DNA of 64,000 nucleotides from Ascochyta rabiei (GCF_004011695.2 NC_082412.1:682001-746000), one strand, 5' to 3'; counted from the stretch's first letter, positions 34,837 through 48,700 are shown. Numbers and translations are program-made. Notes: a model not told the origin generated them from the letters alone.

Positions 34837-35121
34837 TAGTAGATTTAATTAGCTTTTAAAATAAGAGATTTTAGTATTTTTACTAGTAGAAAGTAGATAT
34901 TATATAAATCTAGGTGTTGTATATACAGACACAGTTTTCTATAGGTAAGTTAGATAATAGGTAAGTTAGATACTTTTACTAAGCCTCTACTAAACACTAC
35001 TCTATTATAGCCTTAAATAACCTAGTTTAGTGCTCTAAGATATAGTATAGTCTATAATACTATTAAGAAACTACTTCTACCTCTTTCTTATATATTTATA
35101 TATTATATTCTATCTAATTAC

Positions 35122-35135
35122 ACTATCTATAGCAC
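35122..35135. repeat. 5' target duplication of the LINE fragment
   Basis: ACTATCTATAGCAC, repeated exactly at 36,052-36,065. Confidence 0.75.
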
Positions 35136-36051
35136 ACTAAACACTAACTTTTTATGGTTAGAGAAAGGTTAATTTTTATTAAATTTTCATCCTAATATTA
35201 TAAATATACCTTTCTAATATCTGTTCTAGCGTCTATTTTATAGTATAGGCGTTAGAATAGGCATACTAGCTATTATAAGCTAAATAGAGTAGTTATCTAG
35301 TCTTAGTTAAGATAAAATCTCTATAATAGCCTGTGTGTCTAAAGATATAGACTAGTTAAAGGTAATAGAGAACTTCTAGCTATAGCTATTACCTACCTAG
35401 TAATTGCTATATAGCTATTACTTTATTATAAATACCCTCTATTATAACTAGCTATACTAACCCTATATACCTAGATAAAATTAACTAAGTAATAGCTTAA
35501 ATCTACCTCTAATATAAACACTATATTAATAAAGTAACAGCTCTCTTCTTAGGCCTATAGATACCTACTACCTTAGTAAAGTAGTAGGTCTATATATTTA
35601 GCTACTACCTATATAAATACCTCTATTATAACTAGCTATACTAACCTCCTATACCTAGACAAAATTAACTAAGTAATAGCTTAAACACCCTAGTAGTCTA
35701 TTACTAGTAATAGTAATAGATAAACAAACTCTTTATAATAAGAATAATAATAATAATATAAAGACTATCTACTGCAATAGTAATAGCTAGTAATAGATAA
35801 TAAATAATAAATGCTAAAACTACCTACTTATAGAATAGTTCTACACAACTCTTATTTAATAGAGTAATAGCTCTTCTTAACAACCTAGGGTATAGGCCCT
35901 TACTATTAGACTATAAGTATATATTTACTATCCCTTTAAATAAACATACTTCTTATATTACTAGAGTAGCTTGATTCTCTTGTCTTATATAGTCTTAGAC
36001 TTATATAGAACGTTAAACCTATTATTTAATTAATTAATAAATTATTTAATT
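35136..36051 (+). mobile_element. 5'-truncated LINE insertion with 14-bp target duplication
   Basis: The last 160 bp (about 35,885-36,051) match the 3' end of the full LINE (TTACTAGAGTAGCTTGATTC, then TATATAGTCTTAGACTTATA) and end in a TTAA-rich tail. The 5' part is a RIP-mutated region with a roughly 190-bp spaced duplication (CTATTATAACTAGCTATACT near 35,440 and 35,620) and is not clearly the same LINE family. Identical 14-bp repeats flank the whole. It sits inside the second pogo element. Confidence 0.7.
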
Positions 36052-36065
36052 ACTATCTATAGCAC
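36052..36065. repeat. 3' target duplication of the LINE fragment
   Basis: ACTATCTATAGCAC, identical to 35,122-35,135. Confidence 0.75.
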
Positions 36066-36097
36066 CTTTAGGAGGGCTTACCTCCTTTAGTATATAC

Positions 36098-36614
36098 TAT
36101 TACAAATATAAATCCTAAGAAAGGAATTACTAGGTTTTATTAATAGATATTATAAGGTAGTATAATAGCTAGTAAGAAGGCTATTACTCTATAGGTAATA
36201 ATAAGATAACTTATATATAAGCTGCTAGAGCTATAATAGGTAAAGCGTCCTATAAGATAAAGGCTAAGTAAGTAATAGAATTTATAGGATAAATAACTAG
36301 TATTCTATAGAGATTCTACGGAATTTTATAAGACTTATAAGACTATAGAACTTTATTCTATAAGATAAGAGAATACCTTAAGTATATAGTTAGTAGGAAC
36401 ATAACTCTTATAGTTTATGTTTAACCTTATTAATTAAGTTTATCTTTAGAATCTTAACCTGTACTTAAACTAGATAGTCTACTCTGTACTATTTAGTGCA
36501 CCCTATCTTTATAAGCTTTACTTAGTTAATAACCCTAACTAATCTACTAGTACTTATCCCTAAGAACTAAGAGAATTAGTGCTTATAGTCTTTAACTAAA
36601 GTATAACCTATATA
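36098..36614 (+). repeat. 5' LTR of the gypsy element
   Basis: 517 bp, begins TATTACAAATA (TGTTAC before RIP) and ends CTATATA. It aligns over its full length with 42,390-42,906. Confidence 0.85.
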
Positions 36615-39600
36615 TTTTAAACACCCCTAAGATACGTACTATTAGATTCTATATTACCTCTAGTAACTCTACGTTTAGTAACATTATTATAGATATATAT
36701 ATTACTACTAGTACTATAAATATTAATAAGCCTAATATTTACTATAGAGATTATAGTAAGCTTAATAACTAGCTTATACAGTAGGACCTCTTCTTTACCT
36801 TCTAAGGTAAGAAGGTACCTAAGGCTAAATAAGTAGTCCTTACAGCTAGCTATAAGCGTAGTAAAGTGTTTATCTAAATTAAGCTCTTTATATAGCAGTA
36901 CTAAGCTAGTAAGGCTTTAAATAACGTAGATAAATAGATATAAGACTTTAACCAATTTAAAGAAAAGATTAAGCTAATCTTTAGAGTCTTTAATAAACTA
37001 TATATTAAACAATATAATATTTAAAAGATTAAATAGAATAAGTTAGCTGCTAACTACGCTGCAGAGTTTAAGCAGCTTACTACTAACACTACCTAGGATA
37101 ATACTATCCTAATTACTATATTTTAATTAGGATTAAAGCCTAAGGTTAAGGAAGAACTTATACGTACTAGTATAAGACCAGAAACTCTTAATAAGCTTAT
37201 TAATACTACTATTAACATTAATATATAACTCTATAAACTTTAGTAGAAATTTTAAGATAATTCTAGAGTATATACTACTTTTATTGCTACTAATAGGCTA
37301 CTACTAAGGAACTAGTAGCGTAACTACGTAAACTAAGGATAGTAAGAAGGCTTTAATTAGCTAAATACTAGTTGTTGCATCTATAGTAACACTTAGAGTA
37401 GATACTACAGACTTAAAGTAATAGACCTCTTAAACCTTAATAAAGAACTACTAAAGTAATAGAATAAAAAGCCTAAGGGGGGTAACTAATATAGAGGTAG
37501 TAAGGACTGCTATAACTATAGTAAGCTAGGCTACTTTACTAGAGACTACTAGGTAAATAAGGTTTACTACTAGTTAAATATACTTATATTTAATTATAAA
37601 AATATAGATACTATTAAATAGGAATTTCTTACTAATAATATAGGATAACTACTAGAAGACCTAGAGTCTACTCTAGTAGATAATAATAACTATATTATAC
37701 CTTTAATTTATATAGTAACACTCTACTTAGACACCTAGACAGGTAAAGAAATAGAGTACTACTCTAATAACAACTAGTAAAAGAAAGATAACCTGCTAGA
37801 CACCTTAGAATAAGAGTTTAACTAAATTAGTACCTTACTAATATATAAATAAGAACGTATAGCTTAATAGCGCTAGAAGTATAATAATAAAGAACCCTAT
37901 TACTAGATATATTAAGAACTTATTAGCCCTATAGAAGTACCTAAAATTATAGAAATAATACTAGAACTCTAATAGCTTGTTTACTAATAACCTAGAAGAA
38001 GCTAAAGATTAGCTTTAGTATAAGTAAGAAATATAGCTTAGCCTAGAAAGTATATAAAAGTAGAAAGAAGTACTACTAATAATTAGCCTATAACTATAGT
38101 ATATTCTAGACTACTGGTACCTAAAATATAGAAACCTTATATAGATAGTATATACTAAGAATAAATATATAATCTACTATAATAAGAAGCTTAGTATAGG
38201 ATAGTTTCTAGTATAATAAAGAATCTATTATAGGTAATAGTTCTAGTCTTATAATAACCTATATAAACCTATATTTTATTAATAAACACTAGAAAGTATA
38301 CTTTTCTAGAATAGATAACCTATAGGCTATAATATAAATATAGCTAGTAGTTAATAGAAGTTACTATAATATATACTAGTAGAACTACCTTAATATAGAT
38401 TATAAGAAGTATTATAGTACTAAGAAGTTAAAGAGGTTTAGTAAAGAGGGGACCTTTTTAGGCTAGCGCCTATAAGCTCTAGTAAATAATCTATTAATAG
38501 TATTAGGAATAATTACCTTATTGCGCAACCTATTAAACTAAATAGAATAGCCTTAATAGTAGTCTTAGACTTAGAAGTATATGTAAGTTATATATCTAGA
38601 ATAGTAATATAGTAAGCTAGACTTAGATTATATTATAAGAAGAACTCTTACCTACTCTAAGTAGCTAATATAGAATTTATACTAGATAAAATACTAATTA
38701 TATTTAAAGTAATAGCAGCACCTCTATAGATATAGAGGTACTTTAAGAAGATAAACCTAGATATCTTTATAAAGACTATATATAATATTATATTAGAACT
38801 TCTTTAGTTATAAAAGTATAACTTAAAGATAGACTAGGTATAAGAAATACTTTTATTAGAGGAATATAAATATAGTACTAATATATCTATAGCTACGCAG
38901 CATACACAGCAGCTAGTAGATAAGAAGAAGATTAATAATATCTCTTTAATATATAAGATATGCTAAGATAGAGTAGTTAACTCTATAGATGCTAAACAAC
39001 CTATAGATTATAAAGTAAGAGTTAAGAAGAAGAGAGGTATACCTTCTACTATCTCTAATATATATAGATAGTATATAGAAATATTTAGAGAAAAGCTTAT
39101 AGTAAAAGCCCTACCTAAGTATAAACCCTAGGATTATAAGATTAAGCTCTAGAAAGGAAAAATATTAACTTTTAGGCTATTATATTAGTTGTTAGAAAAA
39201 GAACTTAAAGTACTTTATAAGTATGTAAAGGAGAACCTTAAGAAGAGATTTATAAGAAGATTAGAATTAACCTAAAGAGTACTTAATTATAGTTAGTTCT
39301 AAGAAGAATAGCAAGCTATAACCTTATATTAACTTTAGAAAGCTTAATAAAATTACTATTAAAAACTACTACCTACTTCTAAATATTACAGAGTTACAGG
39401 ACTAGCTAGTAGAAGCTTAGTACTTTATAGTATTAGACCTATAAGGTGTGTATAACATTATATATATAAAGAAGAAAGAAGAATAGAATAGAGTATTTAG
39501 AACGTAATATAGACTCTATAAGTACCTAGTTATACTATTTAGTGTAAAAAACGTACTAGTAATATACTAAAAGTTAATTAATAATATTCTAAGAGTATAC

Positions 39601-42389
39601 CTTAATAGAACTATTGTAGTGTACCTATATAATATCCTAGTATACTTAAAATTACTAAAAGAGTATAAATAATATATTATAGAAGTACTAGAGTGCCTAA
39701 GGTAGGTAGACCTATAACTTAAACCTAATAAGTATAAATAGTATAAGAAGGAAGTTAAATTCCTAGAGTATATTATAGGACAATATAGAGTTAAAATTAG
39801 TCTAATAAAGGTAGAAGTATTTTAAGCTTAGCAGACGCTAAAAATAGTTAAACAGATCTAAGAATTCTTAGGATTTATTAACTTTAACTAACGCTTTATT
39901 AAGGACTACTCTAAGATTACAGTCCTACTAACAAAGCTTACGTAGAAGGATACACTATTTAAGTAGAGATAAGAATAGAATAATATATTTAAGGCACTTG
40001 AGTAAGCTTATATTATACCTTCTATGTTAATTATATTTTATAGTAGTAAACTAATATATATAGAGACTAATACTTTAGATCTTATATTAGGCGTATATAT
40101 TATAAAAGAAAAGAATAGACTATAGTACTCTATTCCTTACTACTTACGTAAGTTCTTAGGACTAGAAGAACGCTATAATATAAATAATAAAGAATTACTT
40201 ATAATTATATTAGCTTTAGAACATTGGTAACTATATATAGAAAGCTACTTAGAACTTACTATCTATACTAACTATAAGCACCTAGTATACTTTACTACTA
40301 CTAAGGTTTTTAATTAATAATAAGTACGTTAGTCTAAGATACTTAGGTAATATAAATTTAAGATATTATATACACTAGGCAAAGACTATAGTAGAGCTAA
40401 CGTACTTAGTAGACAACATAACCTTACTAGAGAAAAAAAATAAACTAGTCTATAATATAAGAAATTAATAATAATAGGTTACTTAGACTATTATAGTAAC
40501 TAAACAATATAATATAAATTAAAAATAAACAGTGTATTTTATTAGACGTACTATAGGAACTTTAGAATAATATTATAGCTAATTACTATAATAACCTACT
40601 ATATAGATACTCTAGACTTATATATATAATAGAACTTATAAAGTAATACTATAAGATTAGTAATATAAAGAATAAGGTTACTAAATATATTAAGACCTAT
40701 ATTAACTATTAGTAATATAAATATAGTATATATACAAAATATAGAGAAATATAGGTAATAGAGCTACTAATAGCACTATAGATAAATATTACAATAGACT
40801 TAATTACATAGCTACCTATCTTAAGAGACCTAGTAACTAGAAATAACTATAACTTAATCTTTATTATAGTTAAAAAGATTTACTAAATATACTAAGATAA
40901 TACCTTATTTATATAGCTATACTATAGAGTAGCTTATATAAGTGTTTCTAGATTATTATATAAGGTAATTTAGTATACTAGAATTAATTATTAGTAATTA
41001 AAATAAGCTCTTTACGTTACACTATTAAACTACGCTCTTAGCAGCTAATAGTACTAAGAAGAAGCTTTTAAAAGCCTATTATCTATAGATAGATAGATAG
41101 ACTAAAAGAATAAATTAGACTATAGAAACATACCTATAGATATATAGTAACTAGTAGTAAGATAACTAGGTTTACTATTATATATAGTATAAATTACATA
41201 TAATAATAAATTATTAGAAGTAATAGGAAAATTATTATTCTTCTTAAATTATAGGATAGACCTAAATCCCTTTAATAGAAGTCTAGACACGTTAATTTCA
41301 ACTAAATTAGCAATACTCTTAGTAGTAAAACTAAAGGAAGTATATAAAAAAGCACTAAAAAACATTAGTAAGCCTTAAAAATAAGCAATTTTATATGTTA
41401 ACTAGAAAGGAAAAACAGCACCTTAGCTAAAAAAGGGTAATAAAATCTATCTTCTTATAAATAACCTTTATATATAAAGACTAATAAAAAAACTAGACTA
41501 TATTAAAGAAGGATACTTTTTTATTTCTAAGTAGATAAGCCTAGTATACTATAGACTTAATCTGCTAAAGAATATAAAGATCTATCTAGTGTTCTACATA
41601 TTACTATTAGAACTAGCTAACTCTAAAACGCCTATCTAAGAGGACTTCTATTATTAAGCTAATAGTAAAGATAAATAGAAAGTTAAAAAAAATAGTTATA
41701 GAAAAACGTACTGTATAGGGTATTTATTACCTAGTTAAATAGTTAGAATACTCTAAATTAAAAAATATATAGGAGCTACCTATAAATCTTGTAAATTACT
41801 AGTAGCTACTAAAGAAGTTTTAGGATTGTTAAAACCCTAGATAATAGACTAATTAATTATTTTAGCCTAAATAGGCGCCTCTAGGTTAACAGACGCAATT
41901 ACTAGGTTTAGCACTTTCTACTAATTTAACTACTCTAAGTCTTTAGTATCTGCTGTACCTATATTAAAAATCTATTAGTTCTTTTATTTTAATAAAACCT
42001 TCTACTTATATAGATAGTAACCCTTTATACGTAATACTTATATCTCTACTAGTATAGCCTCTATAATAGCTTCTTACACTTCTAGCACTAAATTAGCTTC
42101 TTTCTCTTATCTCTTTAGTTTTTCTATCTCTACGTTAATATAAGAGAAGTTTAGAGCTAGAATATCTACTAGTATATATAGCGTAGACTCTATATAGATA
42201 TAGTATCTATAGTACTTACTTAATAATAATAGCTAATAAGGTAACTTTTCTTTAGTATAGCGTTTATAGGTAACTATAATAATCTAACCTTTATTATATA
42301 GGTAAATACTATACTTATAATAATAGACAGTACTATAAGATATTATTTAGTTAGCTTATAAGAATATAAGCTAGAGAGGAGGATAATAG

Positions 42390-42906
42390 TGTTATAAACA
42401 TAAATCCTGAGAAAGAAATTACCAGGTTTTATTAATAGATATTATAAGGTAGTATAATAGCTAGTAAGAAGGCTATTACCCTATAGGTAATAATAAGATA
42501 ACTTATATATAAGCTGCTAGAGGTATAATAAGTAAAGCTCTCTATAAAATAAAGGCTAAGTAAGCTATAGGATTTATAGGATAAATAACTAGTATTCTAT
42601 AGAGATTCTATAGAATTCTATAAGACTTATAAGACTATAGAACTTTATTCTATAAGACTATAGAATACCTTAAGTATATAGTTATTAGGAATATAACCCT
42701 TATAGTTTGTGTTTAACCTTATTAATTAAGTTTGTCTTTAGAATCTTAACCTATATTTAAACTAGATAGTCTACTCTATACTATTAAGTGTACTCTATCT
42801 TTATAAGCTTTACTTATTAAATAAACCTAACTAATCTACTAGTACTTATCTCTAAGAACTAATAGAACTAGAACTTATAGTCTTTAACTAAAGTACAACT
42901 TTAATA
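42390..42906 (+). repeat. 3' LTR of the gypsy element
   Basis: 517 bp, begins TGTTATAAACATAAATCCTG and ends TTTAATA, then TATAC. Differences from the 5' LTR are mostly C/T and G/A. Confidence 0.85.
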
Positions 42907-44536
42907 TATACCTACTTCTTTACCTTTTTCCTATTACCACACACTCTAACCTCCTTAAGATCTGTTACTTACTAGCTCTCTATAACTATTAGAGTCTCTT
43001 ATACCGAAACCTACTTTCTTTTATATAATCTTTATTATATAGCTACCTTATTGGTAGCTTAAAGCTATATAATTTTCTGTTATACTAATACTAGCCTATA
43101 TATAATTATTACTACCTTCTTTATTACCTTCTTAAACGCCTTAATTATAGAGGTAGGCAAACTATCTATATACCTCTAAATTCTTATCTTTATAAGTATT
43201 AATTATAGCCTAATTTTAAGGGTATAGCTTAGAGGTTGCAACTGCTAAAGCTTACTATTAATAGGTAGTAGTAGTAATAGAGTATATAATCTTATATTAA
43301 GGGCTATTATAACCTAGTCTAGGTTAAATAAGACTAATCTAGCACCTAAGAACCCTCTTTAGATATTCTTAGAAAATAGTATTATAGGCGTGTATAAAGT
43401 ATAGTAGAAACTCTATCTTTATAATATAGTTAATCTAGTTCTATATAAGTAGCTTAGCTTAGTGCCTAGATACCTTCTTTAAAGTAGTAAAATAATATAT
43501 ATTAAGGGGCTGTATAAGGTATAATAAGTAAAGAGGAAAATAGAGAGTAATAATTTTATTATTCTTATAGTATTACTAGAGTATAAGAGATATATAGCTC
43601 TTATAACTATTAATAATAAGTAAATAGTAGGTAGTAATAGTAGGTTTCTTTATATACCTATTAAAATAGTTTATCTAGTCTATATAAAGCTTACTAGTAG
43701 TCTAGCTATTATTAGAGACTCTAATAACCTAGTCTTAAGGCAGTTCTTCCTCCTTCTACTAGGTAGAGAGGTAGTAATAGAATTTAAAGAAAAGGAAGGC
43801 TAGAATAGCCTATCTTTTAGTATTAATGCTTACTATAGCTATAGCCTACTTCTAGTAACTAAACTAGATAGCTTTTAGCTAAACTTATTATTCTAAAGCT
43901 ATAATAACTACCTCTAGAGAGATCTAGCCTATTATAAATCATGTCTTATTAAAGTTATATATAATCTTATTCTAGATACTATACTAAGCTTTAGTGTTAG
44001 CTACTAGGCTAAAATAGCTCTATAGAACCTTAGAATTCTTATAAATAGATCCTTTATAGTTATACTTATAATTAAACTTAATTTTAAATTCTAGGTATTA
44101 CTTAATAAATGTACCAGGCTAGTTTACGCTAATAGGGCCTAGATTATACTTAGTGTGTAAAAATATAGCTATAGTAGCTATATCTTAGAGTAAAAAGAAA
44201 AAACCTTACGTATCTAGCTTAAAAACATATTTAATAATTACCTTCTTTTTATTATTATCTAGCTTCTATAAGTTAGCTATAGAATTAGCGTATAAAAGTT
44301 ATCTATTACGCTAGTTACTTAGTGTGCTTTAAGGGACCTTATAGATAGTAGCTGTGCGTTACTAAGATAAATTTATATCTTCTTTAAGAGCCTAGAGCAT
44401 AGGCTATATCTATACTTCCTTTAACACATTTAAATAGTGTTGTTAAGAAGATATTAGTGTCGAAGGAGGTGTTTAGTAGAGGCTTAGTAAAAGTGTCTAA
44501 CTTACCTATTATCTAACTTACTTATAGGGTACGTTA

Positions 44537-45228
44537 TAACTACCTATAATAGCTATTATTATAAGCTCTTATAGTGTAGTAGTAATTAATTACTTATAAA
44601 AAAGATATACTATCTATATTTTACTAGTAACTTTACGTTACAGCCTTAATAAGTAATTATAGCTAGAGTAGCTAGCTATAGTAGAAGAGGATAACTACTA
44701 ATAACCTTTCTATTTTTTCTGCCTTTTTAACGCTTTTTAAGAGGCCCTACTTCTAAAGCTTTTCTTTTACCTAATTAGGGTTATTATATAGCTTTTACAG
44801 CTTTACACTCCTCTTTTTAGTATTACTTCTTAGCCTACTTTTTAGCCTTCTTAATTACTATATTAGCCTTCTTCTTCCTATATACCTTCTTAGCTACCTC
44901 TCTTACTATACACCTCTTCTTCTTCTTCTTCTTCCTAATATACTTCTTAGCAGCTACAACCTTCTTATTAGTTACTTTTCTAAGTAACTTATTTATCTCC
45001 TTCTAAACTTGTTTTCTAATACTTTTATAGAAGTATGCTTTTCTAGTCTCTAAAAGAGACTAATACGTTGCACTACTATAGTGCTTCTTTTATTATTGTA
45101 AGTCAAAGGCTTTATATATGTTTTTATACTTCTTCTACTTTTTAATAGTATTTTAGAGTCTATCTATTGTTATAAGTATTCTCCCTATACTAGAAGATAC
45201 CTTAGCTAGGCTCTAGGCTAAGCCTAGT
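44537..45228 (-). other. RIP-mutated relic, probably the basic C-terminus of another transposase
   Basis: The minus strand between about 44,690 and 45,000 encodes a very basic, coiled-coil-like stretch (KKYIRKKKKKKRC, VAKKVYRKKKANIVIKKAKK) with few stops. Such tails occur in fungal DDE transposases of the Fot1/pogo group. The catalytic part is not seen, so this is only a suggestion. Confidence 0.35.
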
Positions 45229-45770
45229 ATAAAGAGTGTATAAGATAATTATAAGAAAGAATAGAGTTAAAGAGAATAGTAGGTGTATTAAGGTAGGTAG
45301 TATATAGTAATAAGACTAATTACTAAAGTATTAGTAATAATAAACAGGAGTAGGAAGCACCTGTTAGTAGGCAGAGAGAGAGAGATAAAAGAGAAGAAGA
45401 GTAAATAGAGATAGATTAATAGTAAGGTAGGTAGTAAGGTGTCTGTCTATTAGATAGATAGATACCCCTCTTATACCTAGCATTTAAGAGATTACTAAGG
45501 TTATTCCCTGTATTTACTAGTATTACTAAGGTAGTTACTCTGTATACTAGTATAATAACCTCTAACACCTATTAGGTGCTAGGCCTAGAGGTACCTCTGC
45601 TAGTCTTAGTAAGCTACTATATAGCTAGTTAGCCTAGACTATATAAAGTTGTTAGAGGCTATTACTAATACTCTAGTAATTAGTCTTATTACTAGATACT
45701 ACGTACCTTAATACACCTACTATTCTCTTTAACTCTATTCTCTCTTATAATTACCTTATATACTCTTTAT
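45229..45770. repeat. 542-bp hairpin (MITE-like) element
   Basis: The left arm 45,229-45,345 and right arm 45,655-45,770 are inverted copies of about 115 bp; the outer ends read ATAAAGAGTGTATAAGATAA and its complement. The middle has purine repeats (GAGAGAGAGAG) and TAGATAGATAGATA, with no frame. Structure and size fit a miniature inverted-repeat transposable element, though no target duplication was established. Confidence 0.7.
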
Positions 45771-48700
45771 ATTCTAATAAATCCTATATTTTAATTAAAG
45801 ATAGACCTAAGCTACTATAACTCTTAAACTAAAATATCTAGGCTTACTGTTCTTAGAAAGGAACTAAGACAACCTACCTATAGGAAAGCTAGTAGAGTGT
45901 AAGGTAACACCTTCCTCTATAGATAAGAAGATACCTTAATAGACACTAAGTATCTATAGTACCTTAAGAGGATCTATAGGTTCTCTAGGTAGTATACTTT
46001 ATTCTAGAATTTATATCTATAGGGTAGCTTTAGCTATAAAGAGTAAGAATAGCCTAGAAGTAGGTAATTAATAATAGGAGTTAGAAAACTTATATAAATA
46101 GTTATAAGAGATAAAAGACTAAGAGAAACTTTTCTTTCTTTATAAAATTAGACGTAAATATAATAAAGAAGATCTAGTAACAATCCTATCCTTCTAAAAA
46201 TTACTAGAAGAGGTAGAGAAACTAAAATCTTTTATATATATAAATCTTTTATAACCTAAACTCCTATAGAAGTATATAAAGCATAACTACGCTAAATATA
46301 ACTATTAGAAGAGAGATTATAAGAGATACTTCCTCTAATCTCTAGTTAATTTCCTTATGGAGGAATAAAAGATTAACTTTAGTATAAGGTACCTCTTAGA
46401 GAACCTAAAGATGTTATAGTAGGCTTACTGCACAACTAACTACTACAATTAGCTAACCTAGAAACTAATATAGTAAGAGCTAAAAAAAATTATACTAGAT
46501 ACTTTAAGAATACTAGCTAAATATAAGTAAGTAGTATATAAATCCTTAAAGTAATATAAGTAGTAGAAATCTTAGTCTCTTATAGATCTAGTAGACTTTA
46601 TACATCTACTATAGAAAGAACTAAGTAACTTATATATACTAAAGCTCTAAGTTCTAGAATACACTACTATACTGCTTTCTAGCATATTAAAAAACTTATT
46701 TCTAATCTTTTATAAATAAAGGAATACAATCCTAAGAGTAGAGGAATAAGCTAATATTATTAACTAGAGACTAGGTTATTATAGCTAATAGCTACCTAAA
46801 AAGACTCTAGCTAAAGGCTAGACAACTAATAAAGGACTACAGAAGCACTAATTTAGTAACTTTAGGTTAGAGAGGAATATTAAAATACTAAAAAAGTTAT
46901 TTAAGTCTAAGAAGTTCTATAAGAAGCTAGTAAAGGGTAAAAAGAGCCAAGATAGGCTATATAAGGGCTAAAATACGTGCCTTAAGTATAGGAAAACTAG
47001 TTACTACTACCTTAACTACCTAAAGCTAAAGTTAAATTTAAAAGACCCTACTCTAGATAAGTTAGGAAAAGACAAGAGGCCTAAGACCTAATCTCCTTTC
47101 TTATAGCCTATATTAAATTTTCTAAGAAGAAGAAGAAAAATATCTCTTTTTATAAGGTAGTATACCTAAAATATATATACCTAGTTATAGTTAAAGTATC
47201 TATAGGTAATATAGAGAATATAAAAGCCTTAATAGATAGAGGGTTATAACTAAACTTAGTTTTAGTTCTTCTAGTAAAGGAGTAGGATCTAGAGGTTACA
47301 CTATTAAATAAAATAGTAGCTTAAGGTGTAGGCAGAGTAGAATTACCTATCTATAGAGTAACTAGAGTAGAAGTATCTATTATTAACTTCTATAGAAGAT
47401 AGGAGGTCTAATAGATACCTTTTATATTTATAAACCTTTAAAGGTATAAGATATACCTTAGATTACTCTAGATTAACTAGATAAACCCTAAGCTAAGCTA
47501 TTTAAGCTAGTGTATACTCTTCTAGGAAAGAATTATAGAGACTTTTCTAAACTAGAGAAAATAGCGTTAGAAGATACTAAAGAGTTTAAACGCACTATAA
47601 GAAGTCTCTTAGTTAATATTTATATATATATAGTAAACTTAGTAGATATATATAACCTAATATCTACTAAAAGAGGTCTAATTTTATAAGTGTATTACAA
47701 TTATGCGTACTAAGGAATTAGAAGATAATATTTAGGTCTTACTAGAGTATAGAGAGTATAACCTAGTAATTAATATTATAGAAGAAGTAACTTCTCTCTA
47801 CTAACTATTATACAGACTATCTACAATAGAATTAGAGATACTTAGAAAGTATCTAGTAGAATATTTACAAGTTAGCTAGATATAACACTTAAGGTTTCTA
47901 GTAGAGGTACCTATTCTGTTTTTAAAGACAAAGATAGTAACCTAAGACTGTGTATAGACTATAGAGGTCTAAACTAAAATTATAATTAAAAATTACTATC
48001 TATTACTACTAATTATAGAGTAACTAGAATAACTAGCATAAGCTAAGCTCTATACTAAACTAGTAATATATCTAAGGCATATTACTATATCTAAATTAAG
48101 AAATAGATAAGTAGAAGACTACTTTTTAAACTAGGTATAGATATTTTAAGTATATATTAATATTATTTAGACTTATAAATACTTCTACCTAATATTAGGC
48201 CTATAAAAATAAGGCACTAATAGGATTAGTTAATATAACTTATATTATATATCTAGATAATATATTAGTATACTCTAAGATAGAGGAAGACTATATTAGA
48301 CACGTTAAGAAGGTTTTAGAGAGGCTTTATAAAGTAAACCTCTATATATACTTAGATAAGTTTTAAAGGTACTACTAATATATAGAGTACCTTAGGTATA
48401 TAGTCTTACCTAAAGAGGTAAGTATTAACCTAGATAGGGTAAAAACAATCTAAGAATAGCTAATTCTGCGTATAGTTTATAATATCTAAGTATTTATAGG
48501 CTTTATAAACTACTATTAGAGGTTTATTATAGAGTTTTCTAAATTAGCTTTACTATTAACCTAATTTACCTAGAATAGGCTAAATGTAGCTAAATCCTAT
48601 TAAGCAATAAAAAAGAAAGAGAGTTAGCCTTTTAAGCTAAGCAAAGAATATCTATAAGCTTTGTAGAATATAAAGGATTTATTTATAAACGTACTAATAT

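Larger units (their letters stand above)
31730..34934. mobile_element. pogo-related foldback (long-TIR) element interrupted by a TRIM and a pogo transposon
   Basis: The left arm 31,730-32,045 is the inverted complement of 32,755-32,973 joined to 34,839-34,934, about 315 bp on each side. Removing the two insertions leaves about 730 bp with a spacer of only about 100 bp and no coding capacity. The left end begins ACGTACCGTGTC and is preceded by TA, as in the pogo elements here. The outermost left arm keeps CG-rich sequence (GCGCGCAACGCCC), while the right arm reads TATATACAACACC at the same place, all by transitions. It is therefore a non-autonomous foldback relative of pogo. Confidence 0.75.
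36098..42906 (+). mobile_element. complete Ty3/gypsy LTR retrotransposon (6,809 bp), RIP-inactivated
   Basis: Two 517-bp LTRs (36,098-36,614 and 42,390-42,906) are flanked by the 5-bp duplication TATAC (36,093-36,097 and 42,907-42,911). Plus-strand relics in order: gag with a CCHC knuckle near 37,500 (KDCYNYSKLGYFTRDY, with Cys and His partly turned to Tyr), reverse transcriptase near 39,500-39,800 (VVYLYNILVY for the YLDD box, then LKPNKYKQYKKEVKFLEYI), RNase H to about 40,440, and a degraded integrase to about 41,900. RT precedes integrase, as in Ty3/gypsy. A second copy of the family starts at 60,617. Confidence 0.85.
34932..44534 (-). mobile_element. second pogo-like element, split by a LINE fragment and a gypsy element
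   Basis: Left terminus 34,939-35,000 and right terminus 44,468-44,534 are inverted copies containing the repeated unit GGTAAGTTAGATA. The right end is ACGT followed by TA. The pieces 34,932-35,135, 36,066-36,097 and 42,912-44,534 add up to about 1,859 bp, nearly the 1,863 bp of the other pogo copies. The interior after 42,912 aligns with the zinc-knuckle region of the first pogo family (CTTCTTTACC, ACACACTCTAA), on the minus strand. It is a distinct subfamily by its terminal sequence. The extreme left base pairs are damaged where it meets the foldback element. Confidence 0.75.
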
